A stretch of DNA of 38,613 bases from an uncultured Sphingomonadales bacterium (GTDB lineage Bacteria; Pseudomonadota; Alphaproteobacteria; Sphingomonadales; Sphingomonadaceae): NCBI GenBank assembly GCA_937863505.1, contig CALMGC010000234.1:1-38613 (forward strand), in the 5' to 3' direction. Position numbers and translations under genes: made by a program. Under the pieces are notes generated by a model that was not told the origin of the DNA, did not search any database, and saw only the letters and a list, made by a program, of their open reading frames with translations. Of this stretch, positions 25,537-33,418 are shown piece after piece; position 1 is the stretch's first letter, and every line of letters begins with the position of its first letter.

Positions 25537-25612
25537 TGTCACTCCGCTTCGGAAGCCGCGAGCGTTAGCGGGCAGCGTTTAACGAATCGTGTTCGCACGC
25601 GTCCGTCGCCGG

Positions 25613-28039
25613 TCAGCGTCGCACGACCGCCGTCAGTCCGACCGTCCGCGGACGCCAGGTGCGGTTGGTGAACAGCAGCGTGTCCCTTCCGCTATGCTGG
25701 CGATCGAGCAACGGCGCGCTGTCCAGGAGATTGTCCGCGAAGACCGACAAGTCCAGCGGGCCCATCACGCCGCCGATGCGCAAAGCCACATCCGTTCCCG
25801 CCTCCGCCGGCACCACGCCGGGATCATAGGACGCGGTGGCCGGATCCTGCTCCTTGGTGCGGGCGCCGCGGCCGATGTAACGGACGTCCGCGCGTGCATA
25901 AAGCTCGTGCCGGTCAACGGCGAAATCCTGCTGCGCGCTCACGCTCGCGTTCCAGGGCGAACCGTCAAGCGCGTCCCCTTGCCTGGCCACCGATACCGTC
26001 GACCCTGGATAGCCCGCATCGCGCGTGTAGCGCGATCTGGTGTAGCCCAGCGCGGCGTCGATCACGAGGCCGGCCAGTGGGTGCGCGCTCACCTGAAGGT
26101 CGAACCCTTGCGCTCGCGCGCGACCGAGATTGTCGATATAGCTGATGGTGCAGCTCGGCAGGGTCACGGATTGCTGGATGCCGTTCCAGTCGATCCTGAA
26201 CAGGCTGGCGTCGACGGACAGCTTGCCGCCCCGTAGACGGTTCTTTGATCCGATCTCGAAGCTGTTCACCGTGTCCGGCGCGTACGAGGCGGGATTGCCG
26301 CTGATCCCGAGCGCGTCGAAATCGGCGGCGCAGGCAGCGTAAGGGACGGGCGCATTCGCCCCGCCGGGGCGGAAGCCCCTGGCGTAGGTGGCGTATAGCA
26401 GCCCGTCGTCGGTGACCCGGTACGCTATGCTTGCCTTGGGCGTCAGCGGACGATTGCGCGTCTGGCCGCGTCCCTCGGTTCGGCCATAGTTCTGCGGACC
26501 GTCCGCGAAGTTGGAGAAACGATAGCGGATGTCCGCGTAGCGGAGCCCGCCCGTCAACCCGAGCCGCCCGACGGGTCGCCACGTCACCTCGCCGAAAGCG
26601 GCGACCTGCCGCTCATGGGCCACCGACTGGTTCAGGTAGCTGGAGGTGCCGTCCGCGAGCGGGATCGGTCCGTCGGCTCCCGCCGCCTGCCCGAAATAAT
26701 CCGAGATCGAGGTTCCGAACAGCTGCCCGAACAACCGGTCGCCCAACGGATCTAGGATCCGCTCGCTGCTGAGCTGGGTTTGATCCTGGACGAACACGCC
26801 CGCCACCCAATCGAGCTTTCCGGCCGAGGGCGTGGACTGGACGCGCACCTCGCCCGTCCAGATCCGCTGGCGGTTGGTGACCCGGCTCGGGCTCAGATAA
26901 TAGCCCACGTCCGGGTTCACCCCTTCGGGCAGAAGCAAGGTCGGCGGCGTGGCGCACCCGGTCACGCATGTCGGGTCCAGCGGCAGCGTCTGGTAATAGG
27001 ACAGGTTATAGATCGTCCCGTCATAGCCGGACAGGTCGTTGCGGCTGAAACGGGACGCATTGGCGATCACGCTGACCGCGCCCAAATCGGCCTCGACCTT
27101 CAGCGACGGGAGCAGGAGGCTGTCCTCCTTGCGTCGGTATTCCGGGCTCGAGTCGCGGAACAGGCCGCGGTCGGGACGCGACTGGCTCTCGACGAAGCGG
27201 TCGTCGTCCGCCGTGACGCGGCGTTGATAGTAGAGGGCGGGCGTCAGGCGAAGCTCCGGCGACACCTGCCAGGCCAGCGCGCCGCGCAAGGCGGTCACGG
27301 CATCCTTGTTGCTGTCGCGGTGGGTGAGGGTGCCGGCGAAGTCGGTCTTGCCGATCCAGCCCGCCGACTCGCGCCGATAGCCGCTGACCCGGAAGCCCAG
27401 CGTGTCCGTCGCCAAAGGCCCGCCGAGCGCGACCCCGGCCTCATAGCCGGTTCCGCCGTGGCGGGTGAACGATACCTCGCCGCGTCCATAGACCGAATAG
27501 CGGTCGAGGTTGGGTTGCACCGGAAGGTAGCGAACGGTTCCGCCTTCCGACCCGGCCCCGAACAACGTGCCCTGCGGTCCGCGCAGCACCTCCACCCGCT
27601 CGATGTCGAACAGCGCGGGCAGGGTTTCGTCCGACGACACGCCCAGATTGCGGATCTGGACCGGCGTCTCGTCGAGATAGATCCCGGTGGTGCCCGCGCC
27701 CGCGTTCGAGGCGATGCCGCGGATCGCGACCCTGTTCGATCCGCTGTCGAACCGGAGGCCCGGCATGAACGAGGCGAGGTCGGCCAGCGACTTCACCCCG
27801 CGCCGGTCGAGCGCCTGCTGGTCATAAGCGCTCACGCTCGCGGGGACACGCGACAGGGGCAGTTCGGACCGGGTCGCGGTGACGACGATGTCATCGACCT
27901 GGCCGGGTCCGCCCGTCGGCTCAGCCGCGACCGCCTCCGGACCGCTCGCGGCGGCACCCGCCTCGGCAGGGATCGGTGCCGTGGTAGGCGAAGCGGCGGC
28001 GAGCAGCGCGATCAACGACGTCGCGACGCCAATGGTCAT
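25613..28039 (-). CDS. TonB-dependent receptor (second, substrate unknown)
   Basis: An 808-residue outer-membrane receptor. A short signal (MTIGVATSLIALLAAASP), an Ala/Pro/Glu-rich stretch, then the TonB box-like VDDIVVTATRSE and a plug with SVSAYDQQALDRRGVKSLAD and IERVEVLRGPQGTLFGAGSE. The barrel shows normal receptor blocks such as LLYATYARGFRPGGANAP and VNSFEIGSKNRLRGGKLSVD. The C-terminus is WRPRTVGLTAVVRR, lacking the usual terminal Phe or Tyr. This subfamily differs from the carbohydrate-type receptor at 19.3 kb and is common in sphingomonads for siderophores or hydrophobic/aromatic substrates. ATG at 28037-28039 with a weak AAGAAAG upstream. A dyad at 28103-28119 lies in its upstream region. 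Confidence 0.9.
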   Translation of the reverse strand: MTIGVATSLIALLAAASPTTAPIPAEAGAAASGPEAVAAEPTGGPGQVDDIVVTATRSELPLSRVPASVSAYDQQALDRRGVKSLADLASFMPGLRFDSGSNRVAIRGIASNAGAGTTGIYLDETPVQIRNLGVSSDETLPALFDIERVEVLRGPQGTLFGAGSEGGTVRYLPVQPNLDRYSVYGRGEVSFTRHGGTGYEAGVALGGPLATDTLGFRVSGYRRESAGWIGKTDFAGTLTHRDSNKDAVTALRGALAWQVSPELRLTPALYYQRRVTADDDRFVESQSRPDRGLFRDSSPEYRRKEDSLLLPSLKVEADLGAVSVIANASRFSRNDLSGYDGTIYNLSYYQTLPLDPTCVTGCATPPTLLLPEGVNPDVGYYLSPSRVTNRQRIWTGEVRVQSTPSAGKLDWVAGVFVQDQTQLSSERILDPLGDRLFGQLFGTSISDYFGQAAGADGPIPLADGTSSYLNQSVAHERQVAAFGEVTWRPVGRLGLTGGLRYADIRYRFSNFADGPQNYGRTEGRGQTRNRPLTPKASIAYRVTDDGLLYATYARGFRPGGANAPVPYAACAADFDALGISGNPASYAPDTVNSFEIGSKNRLRGGKLSVDASLFRIDWNGIQQSVTLPSCTISYIDNLGRARAQGFDLQVSAHPLAGLVIDAALGYTRSRYTRDAGYPGSTVSVARQGDALDGSPWNASVSAQQDFAVDRHELYARADVRYIGRGARTKEQDPATASYDPGVVPAEAGTDVALRIGGVMGPLDLSVFADNLLDSAPLLDRQHSGRDTLLFTNRTWRPRTVGLTAVVRR

Positions 28040-28102
28040 ATTCGTCGAACTTTCTTGCTATCGCACGGGCTTGGGCGTCGGCGCGGGTTTTGCGCGGATT
28101 GG

Positions 28103-28119
28103 GTTAGCTTTGCGCTAAC
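28103..28119. promoter_or_regulatory. Perfect dyad GTTAGC-N5-GCTAAC upstream of the second TonB receptor
   Basis: GTTAGC (28103-28108) and GCTAAC (28114-28119) are perfect inverted repeats around TTTGC, 64 bases before the receptor ATG. The halves resemble LacI-family operator halves, but the five-base spacer does not fit a classic LacI site. No regulator gene lies next to it. Confidence 0.4.
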
Positions 28120-28619
28120 ACGCTGAGGCGATGGCGCGTGTTCCAAGCCCACGCCGTGCTACCCGCAGCCGACCCACGAACCGTTCGGATCCGTTCAAAA
28201 GCGATCGGCGCACGCGGGCGACCGCCCGGATTGAGAATCAAGCGGATCGAACCGACTCAATGCGGGCACTCTGGCCCGCTGGCGCGCTTCCCGGAAGCCG
28301 CCATCTGTTCATCCATATGCTCGCCCGTTCCGCCGACCAACCGCAGGCTTTCAGGAACACCGCTCGGTCCTGGCGAGCACCAACGCCGCTGGTTGGCCGA
28401 CGCGATCGAGGTCGATCACGGTGGCGTCGCGGAGCGGTCACTGCCACGCCGCCTCATCGACAATCTTCTGACGATGACAGCGCCGCTGTTCTGACAAAAA
28501 GAGCCGGGCGTCTTTGCAGCGGAGACGCGTCCCTAGCCGGCCAAGCTCCACAATCCCAGCTCAGCCCTCCCGCTGTATTGCCCGAACCGCGCGTTGCTCC
28601 ATACTGATACGCCAGCTTC
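28120..28619. other. Intergenic stretch without a recognisable gene
   Basis: About 500 bases between the receptor promoter region and the cytochrome b561 remnant. Several short frames are open on both strands (for example plus 28138-28494, minus 28238-28447), but none reads like a known family, and they are Arg/Ser-rich as expected of GC-rich noncoding DNA. I see no RNA gene, no repeat and no convincing promoter here. Confidence 0.4.
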
Positions 28620-29158
28620 TCTAGGACAGGTGGCGGCGTGTTCGGACCGCGCGGCAACATGCGCGACAGCAGCCCGTCGCGCCGGACCGCGACATGCCAG
28701 GCGGTAGCGCCGACGTGCAGCAGAACCAGCGCATAGACCACCCACTACCCCGCGAGATGAAGCGCGTTGGCGAACTGGTCGACCGCTTCGCCCTTGGGAA
28801 GCCGAGAACCAAGAACAGGCCGAAATAGCTGACCGGCTTGCCGTTGCCGCTCATCAGATGGCCGGTGAGAGGCATCGCGAAGCACACGAAGTACAGCAGC
28901 CAGAGGCTGGCCTGGTCCAGTGCCGCCATGACCCGTCCTGCTCGGCCGGCGCGTGGTGCCGCGCGCCCCCAGCGAGGTGAACGGCGATCAGCAGCAGGAT
29001 CGTCAGCCCGACCGAGCGGTGCAGAACGAAGACCGTCGCCTTTTCCGCGCGTTGGGCAACGACTCCGCAACCCAGGCGAACGGCAGAGCGGCGAGCACAA
29101 AGGCAGCCGTGATCCAGTATGACGCCTGAGCAACAGGGGTGTATCTCAGCACCTGTGC
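28620..29158 (-). pseudogene. Cytochrome b561 family gene, multiply broken
   Basis: A di-haem b561-type membrane cytochrome is readable only by switching frames. Segments in order: VLRYTPVAQASYWITAAFVL, then AEKATVFVLHRSVGLTILLL, then VMAALDQASLWLLYFVCFAM with TGHLMSGNGKPVSYFGLF, then PKGEAVDQFANALHLAG, a TAG at 28745-28747, and WVVYALVLLHVGATAWHVAV. Three -1 shifts (near 29049, 28935 and 28800) each look like loss of one G or C from a run, and the amber codon replaces a residue, probably Gln, before WVVYAL. The His-bearing helices are recognisable, including ALVLLHVG. No functional product is possible. Such proteins would shuttle electrons between quinol and periplasmic partners. Confidence 0.85.
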
Positions 29159-29418
29159 TTCACTTCCGATCAAGGTCGCCACTCCGAACTGCGCGCGACG
29201 ATGAGTCGCGCAAAAATCCCGGCCAGATCAGCCTTCCTTCCACCACTGGTCAGGAAACGCACCGTGATCGCGCGCTCCCCTCGAAGCGCGCGAGCGTTGA
29301 ATAGCAACATGCAGCGTGACCAAGTTGATGTCGGTCAATTCTGCATGATGGCGATCGGCTATGGTTCGCACCCACCGACTTGCCGACGCACCAGTCAGCG
29401 CGGCTCAGGAGGCGAGCG

Positions 29419-30036
29419 ATGATCAATATCGCAACGAGCGATCTGGACGATGTGAGGCAGGTGCGGATGCCCGGTCGCTCGGTGTGCGCCTGTGCGGCCG
29501 ATGCGGGTCCCCTAACGAGCGGCGGCGGCGACAGCCTGCCAAGCAACTACACCGCGACGACGCACCAGCCCGAGCCGGGTCGCGCGCCGCTGATGACCAG
29601 CCGCGTGGTCGCCGGCGGGGGTGACCGCCCGCGCACCTGGATGCTGGTGTTCGGCAAGGGCGACGAGGTGCTCTCCGGACTGGCGGCGTTCGTGACCCGG
29701 GAAGGGATCACCGGCGGTCACCTGTCCGCCATCGGCGCGATGTCCTCCGCGCTGTTCGGCTGGTTCGACAAGGATCACCGCGCCTATCGCAACATCCCGA
29801 TCGACGAGCAGACCGAATGCGTGTCGCTGAACGGCGACATCGGCATCGCGGAGGGCAAGCCGGCGCTGCACATCCACGGCGCGGTCGCGCGGTGCGACGG
29901 CTCCGTCCACGGCGGTCATCTCCTGAGCGCGATCGTCTGGCCGACACTGGAAGTGTTCGTCACCGAGACCGGCGTCGAGCTGCGCAAGAAAAAGGACGTC
30001 GAGACCACGCTCGAGCTGTTTGATCCCGACGGCTGA
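29419..30036 (+). CDS. PPC-domain protein (DUF296 family)
   Basis: A 205-residue protein with one PPC/DUF296 domain (about residues 65-200), a fold that trimerises and is of unclear function in bacteria. Visible are MLVFGKGDEVLSGLAAFVTR, GGHLSAIGAMSSALFGWFDK and HIHGAVARCDGSVHGGH, whose His residues resemble a metal site. The preceding segment ATTHQPEPGRAPLM matches a conserved pre-domain stretch I recall in exported members, but the first 45 residues here (MINIATSDLDDVRQVRMPGR...) are not a signal peptide, so the export signal may be lost or replaced. ATG at 29419 follows AGGAGG by six bases. It is probably the first gene of an operon with the VOC protein and porin. Bases 29159-29418 upstream hold nothing recognisable. 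Confidence 0.8.
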   Translation: MINIATSDLDDVRQVRMPGRSVCACAADAGPLTSGGGDSLPSNYTATTHQPEPGRAPLMTSRVVAGGGDRPRTWMLVFGKGDEVLSGLAAFVTREGITGGHLSAIGAMSSALFGWFDKDHRAYRNIPIDEQTECVSLNGDIGIAEGKPALHIHGAVARCDGSVHGGHLLSAIVWPTLEVFVTETGVELRKKKDVETTLELFDPDG

Positions 30037-30091
30037 CGCAGCTCGCTCGGAGCACGCGCCTACCTGCAAGACCGGATAGCGGAGAAGGACA

Positions 30092-30697
30092 ATGCGCCAT
30101 CGTCGACTGGTTTCAGCGCTCACCTATGCGTCCATGATGTTGCCGGCGGCGCACGCAACCGCGCAGATACCGACGGCCACCAACGTCGACCATGTCGGGC
30201 TGGTCGTACCGAACCTCGACCAGGCGACGACGTTCTTCGTCGACGCGCTGGGCGCGCAACGCATCTACGTCTTCGCGTCCGGGCCGGGCACGGCGTCCCC
30301 CGCGAGCCTGGCGTCGCGGTTCGGGGTCGACCTGCGAGCCAGCCTGCACGGCGCGATGTTCCGGCTGGGCCCCAACAGCAACATTGAGCTGTTGCAGTAT
30401 CACGCACCCGCGCAGCGCCGCACCCCGCCGCGCAACAGTGATGTCGACGCCCCTCACCTCGCCTTTTTCGTAACCGATCTGGATGCGGCGGGCGCCTACC
30501 TGCAGGCGCACGGTTGCCATCTTCGCAGCGGGCCCGTGGAGGCCAAGGACGGCCCCAACCAAGGGCAGTCGAACCGTTACCTCGAAACGCCCTGGGGCCT
30601 GACGCTTGAACTGATCCGCCGTCCCTCCGACCAGCCCTACAAGGCGGAGACCCCGGCGCGCCTCTACGGCCCGGCACCGGAGTGGACATCGCGGTGA
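30092..30697 (+). CDS. Exported VOC-family (glyoxalase/dioxygenase fold) protein
   Basis: A 201-residue protein with a Sec signal (MRHRRLVSALTYASMMLPAAHATAQ in outline, cleaved near ATAQ) and one VOC domain. The four expected metal ligands can be placed: His in NVDHVGLVVPNL, Glu in NIELLQYH, His in DAPHLAFFVTDLD and Glu in GLTLELI. It should therefore bind a divalent metal in the periplasm and act as an isomerase, lyase or epimerase on a small substrate; the reaction cannot be named. GGAGAAGGA precedes the ATG. It lies 55 bases after the PPC gene, and its TGA overlaps the porin ATG as TGATG, so it is tightly coupled to the porin. Confidence 0.82.
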   Translation: MRHRRLVSALTYASMMLPAAHATAQIPTATNVDHVGLVVPNLDQATTFFVDALGAQRIYVFASGPGTASPASLASRFGVDLRASLHGAMFRLGPNSNIELLQYHAPAQRRTPPRNSDVDAPHLAFFVTDLDAAGAYLQAHGCHLRSGPVEAKDGPNQGQSNRYLETPWGLTLELIRRPSDQPYKAETPARLYGPAPEWTSR

Positions 30698-32052
30698 TGA
30701 CAACGCGCGTCCGCAAGGCCGCGCGGCGAGCCGCCGACCGCGCCGGCGCCCACCCCGTCCGGCTGGCGCAACCGCTCGCGAGGCTCCTCGCGATCCTGCT
30801 GGCCCTGCCGACTATCGCTCGTGCACAGGAATGGCCGCCCGGCGCGTCGGAACCTGACGGCAGCACCGCCCCGAGCGCGCCTAAGGTCGATGTCGTCGTG
30901 CAACATGGGCTTACCGAGAAGTGGGCGCTTCGCACGCGACTGACCGAGAGGGGTGTCGTGCTGACCGCCCATGTCTATGCCCAGACCTCCGCGAACGCGA
31001 GCGGCTATCGTGGAAGCGGCGCCGCCTATACGCAGCAGGTCGATCTCAGCGCGAAGATCGACATGGCGAAGCTCGGCATCACCGCGGGAACGTTGCGCAT
31101 CATGTTGTCCGACCGGACCGGACACACGATCCAGGATCGAACCGGCGCCTATATCCAGGACCAGACCTTCTACGGCCAGGGTCAGAACCTCCGTGTCGAC
31201 GAACTCAGCTATGAGCGGTTGTTTCACGGCGGATCAGTGAGTCTGAAAGGCGGGTTCTACCCGATGGGAAACGACTTCGGCTCGCTTCCCTATACGTGCA
31301 ACTTCAGCAACACCGGCCATTGCAGCCACCCGCTGAGCCTGCCCACGGACAGCGGCTGGCGGAATCCGCCCACGGGAGCCTGGGGCGGTCGGGTCAAGTT
31401 GCGTCCTACAAACGGGCTTTACGTCCAGGCGGGCGCGTTCGACGTGACGCCTGATCGCGAGCTGCCGCCCAACGGGTTCAATCTGGGATTTCCGCACACG
31501 ACCGGCGTGATCGTGCCTGTCGAGATCGGTTACGTCAGTGGCGAGACCGCGAACGACCATCCGGTGACGATCAAGGTCGGCGCCTATTACGACAGCTCGC
31601 GGGTCCCGGACGTCGCGGCGGCAACCCGTGCCCACAAGGGCCGAAGCGGCCTATACCTGGAAGTCGCCAGGCAAGTCTGGAAAGTGCGGCCCGGAAGCGT
31701 CCAAGGCATTGCCCTGTTCGGCATCCTGACCCGCGGCGATGCGGCGACCGCGCTGTTCCGCAACTTCTACGAAGCCGGCCTGAGCTTTCGCGGACCGCTG
31801 CGGGGTCGTGGTGACGATGTCCTCAGCCTGGGGTGGGTGCTCGCCCAGATCAACGGGCGGCTTGGCCGCGCCGAGCAAGGCGCGGGTGAACCGGCAAGGT
31901 CGAGCGAGCAACTGGTCGAATTGAATTACGGCGCGCAGGTGACGCGATGGCTCCTGCTGCGTCCCGCCGTGCAATACGCGATCCGACCCGGGGCGCTCGC
32001 CACGCGACCGAACACGGCTATCTTCACGCTCCATGTGCAGGCGACCCTCTAA
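30697..32052 (+). CDS. OprB-family carbohydrate porin
   Basis: A 451-residue outer-membrane porin of the OprB family, a 16-strand channel for glucose and other sugars. The N-terminus has an Arg-rich start and a hydrophobic core, LLAILLALPTIARAQ, cleaved after ARA. Family blocks are LTAHVYAQTSANASGYRGSG, ELSYERLFHGGSVSLKGGFY, GNDFGSLPYTCNFSNTGHC and GAWGGRVKLRPTNGLYVQAG, then LLLRPAVQYAIRPGALATRP near the end. ATG at 30697 overlaps the VOC gene stop by one base. The gene converges with the dehydrogenase operon. With it, the porin suggests sugar entry to the periplasm for direct oxidation. Confidence 0.9.
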   Translation: MTTRVRKAARRAADRAGAHPVRLAQPLARLLAILLALPTIARAQEWPPGASEPDGSTAPSAPKVDVVVQHGLTEKWALRTRLTERGVVLTAHVYAQTSANASGYRGSGAAYTQQVDLSAKIDMAKLGITAGTLRIMLSDRTGHTIQDRTGAYIQDQTFYGQGQNLRVDELSYERLFHGGSVSLKGGFYPMGNDFGSLPYTCNFSNTGHCSHPLSLPTDSGWRNPPTGAWGGRVKLRPTNGLYVQAGAFDVTPDRELPPNGFNLGFPHTTGVIVPVEIGYVSGETANDHPVTIKVGAYYDSSRVPDVAAATRAHKGRSGLYLEVARQVWKVRPGSVQGIALFGILTRGDAATALFRNFYEAGLSFRGPLRGRGDDVLSLGWVLAQINGRLGRAEQGAGEPARSSEQLVELNYGAQVTRWLLLRPAVQYAIRPGALATRPNTAIFTLHVQATL

Positions 32053-32077
32053 GCCGCCCGAAGGCCGAGGCAGAGGC

Positions 32078-33418
32078 TCAGCGCTCCTCCATCTTGGCCG
32101 CAAAGCCAGATGATTTGCGCACCTTGGCCACCTCGCCAGCCGCGACTGCCGGGGCAGCGTTACCCCAGCTGTTGCGGACATAGGTGGCGACATCCGCAGC
32201 TTCCTGGTTGCCGAGCTTCCAGGCGAAGCTCGGCATCGTCAGCGGCGAGGGGCGGGTCGGCGACGGCGCGGTGCGCGCACCGCCGAGGATGATCTGAAGC
32301 AGCCCTGCCGGGTCATGCTGCTGCGCGACCGCGCTGCCTGGGAGCGGGGGGAAATAGCCGGGCTGCCCGCGTCCGCCCGACAGGTGGCAGGCGGTGCAGG
32401 TGTCGGCGAACACCGCCGCGCCGCGTCGCATCGCGGCCGGGTCCGCCCGCGCGATGGCGGGCGAGGGGCTGGCGGGCAGGCTTTTCAGGTAGGTCGCGAT
32501 CGCCGCGAGCGAGCCGTCGCTCATCATCGACGTCGAATAGGACACCACCTCGCCCATCGGCCCGGCGGCATTCGCGTGCATGTTGCGTCCAGTCTTGAGA
32601 TAGGTGACGATGTCCGCTTCGCTCCAGCGGCCGAGCCCGGTGCGCGGGTTGCCCGTCAGGTCGGGCGCGAGCCAGCCGTTGAGCACCGCACCGTGGAGGA
32701 ACCGGCTTTGTTCGGGGGAGCCGGCGAGGTTCATCGGCGTGTGGCAGGCTCCGCAATGGCCAAGCCCGTTGACCAGCGCCGCGCCCTGGTTCCAAGCGGG
32801 GGAGCGCGCCGGGTCGGGGACGAAGCGCGCGTTCTTGAGGAACACCATGTTCCACCCGATCAGGACCGGACGGAACCCCATGGGGAACGGCAGCAGATTG
32901 CGCGGCGGAACATAGGACGAGGGCGGGATCGTCTTGAGATAGGCGAGCATCGCATCGCTGTCCGAACGACTGATCGCGGTGAAGTAGTTATACGGAAAGG
33001 CGGGATAGAGGTGATGATTGCCGGGCGCGATGCCATGCGACATCGCCCGCCAGAAATCGCCGTTGGACCAGCCGCCGATCCCCGCTTTCGCGTCGCCGGT
33101 CAGGTTCGCCGAGTAGATAACGCCATAGGGCGTCTTGAGCCCAAGGCCGCCTTCGAACGGCTTGTCGAGCTTGCGCACATGGCACGACGCGCAATCGCCC
33201 GCGATCACCAGATCGCGCCCGTGGCGCAGCAGCGCGGCCTGCGGCCCGTCGGCGATCGGCGCCATCAGTAGCGGCAACGGTGCCGAGGTCGGATCGGGCG
33301 ACACCGCGGCGATCCTCGACTGGATCGACCACCACGACCCGCCCACGATCAGGACGAAGATCGCGGCCAGAATCGCCATCGCGATCAGCCCGCCTCGCCA
33401 CAGGTGCCTGGCCGTCAT
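32078..33418 (-). CDS. Triheme cytochrome c subunit of a membrane-bound gluconate/sugar dehydrogenase
   Basis: A 446-residue membrane-anchored cytochrome. One N-terminal helix (about residues 9-28) anchors it, facing the periplasm. Three CXXCH haem sites are seen: CASCH (76-80), CGACH (222-226) and CTACH (341-345), with later Met residues as probable sixth ligands (for example SMMSDGSLAAIATYLKSLP, LTMPSFAWKLGNQE). This is the electron-accepting subunit that passes electrons from the flavoprotein to ubiquinone or an oxidase. Its ATG overlaps the stop of the flavoprotein gene as ATGA, showing translational coupling, and it is last in the three-gene operon. It converges with the OprB porin gene 25 bases away. 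Confidence 0.93.
   Translation of the reverse strand: MTARHLWRGGLIAMAILAAIFVLIVGGSWWSIQSRIAAVSPDPTSAPLPLLMAPIADGPQAALLRHGRDLVIAGDCASCHVRKLDKPFEGGLGLKTPYGVIYSANLTGDAKAGIGGWSNGDFWRAMSHGIAPGNHHLYPAFPYNYFTAISRSDSDAMLAYLKTIPPSSYVPPRNLLPFPMGFRPVLIGWNMVFLKNARFVPDPARSPAWNQGAALVNGLGHCGACHTPMNLAGSPEQSRFLHGAVLNGWLAPDLTGNPRTGLGRWSEADIVTYLKTGRNMHANAAGPMGEVVSYSTSMMSDGSLAAIATYLKSLPASPSPAIARADPAAMRRGAAVFADTCTACHLSGGRGQPGYFPPLPGSAVAQQHDPAGLLQIILGGARTAPSPTRPSPLTMPSFAWKLGNQEAADVATYVRNSWGNAAPAVAAGEVAKVRKSSGFAAKMEER

Noticed and set aside
26780..28126. 448-codon plus-strand open frame across the second TonB receptor
   Set aside because: Arg/Gly-rich antisense shadow; the receptor plug and barrel motifs on the other strand are unmistakable.
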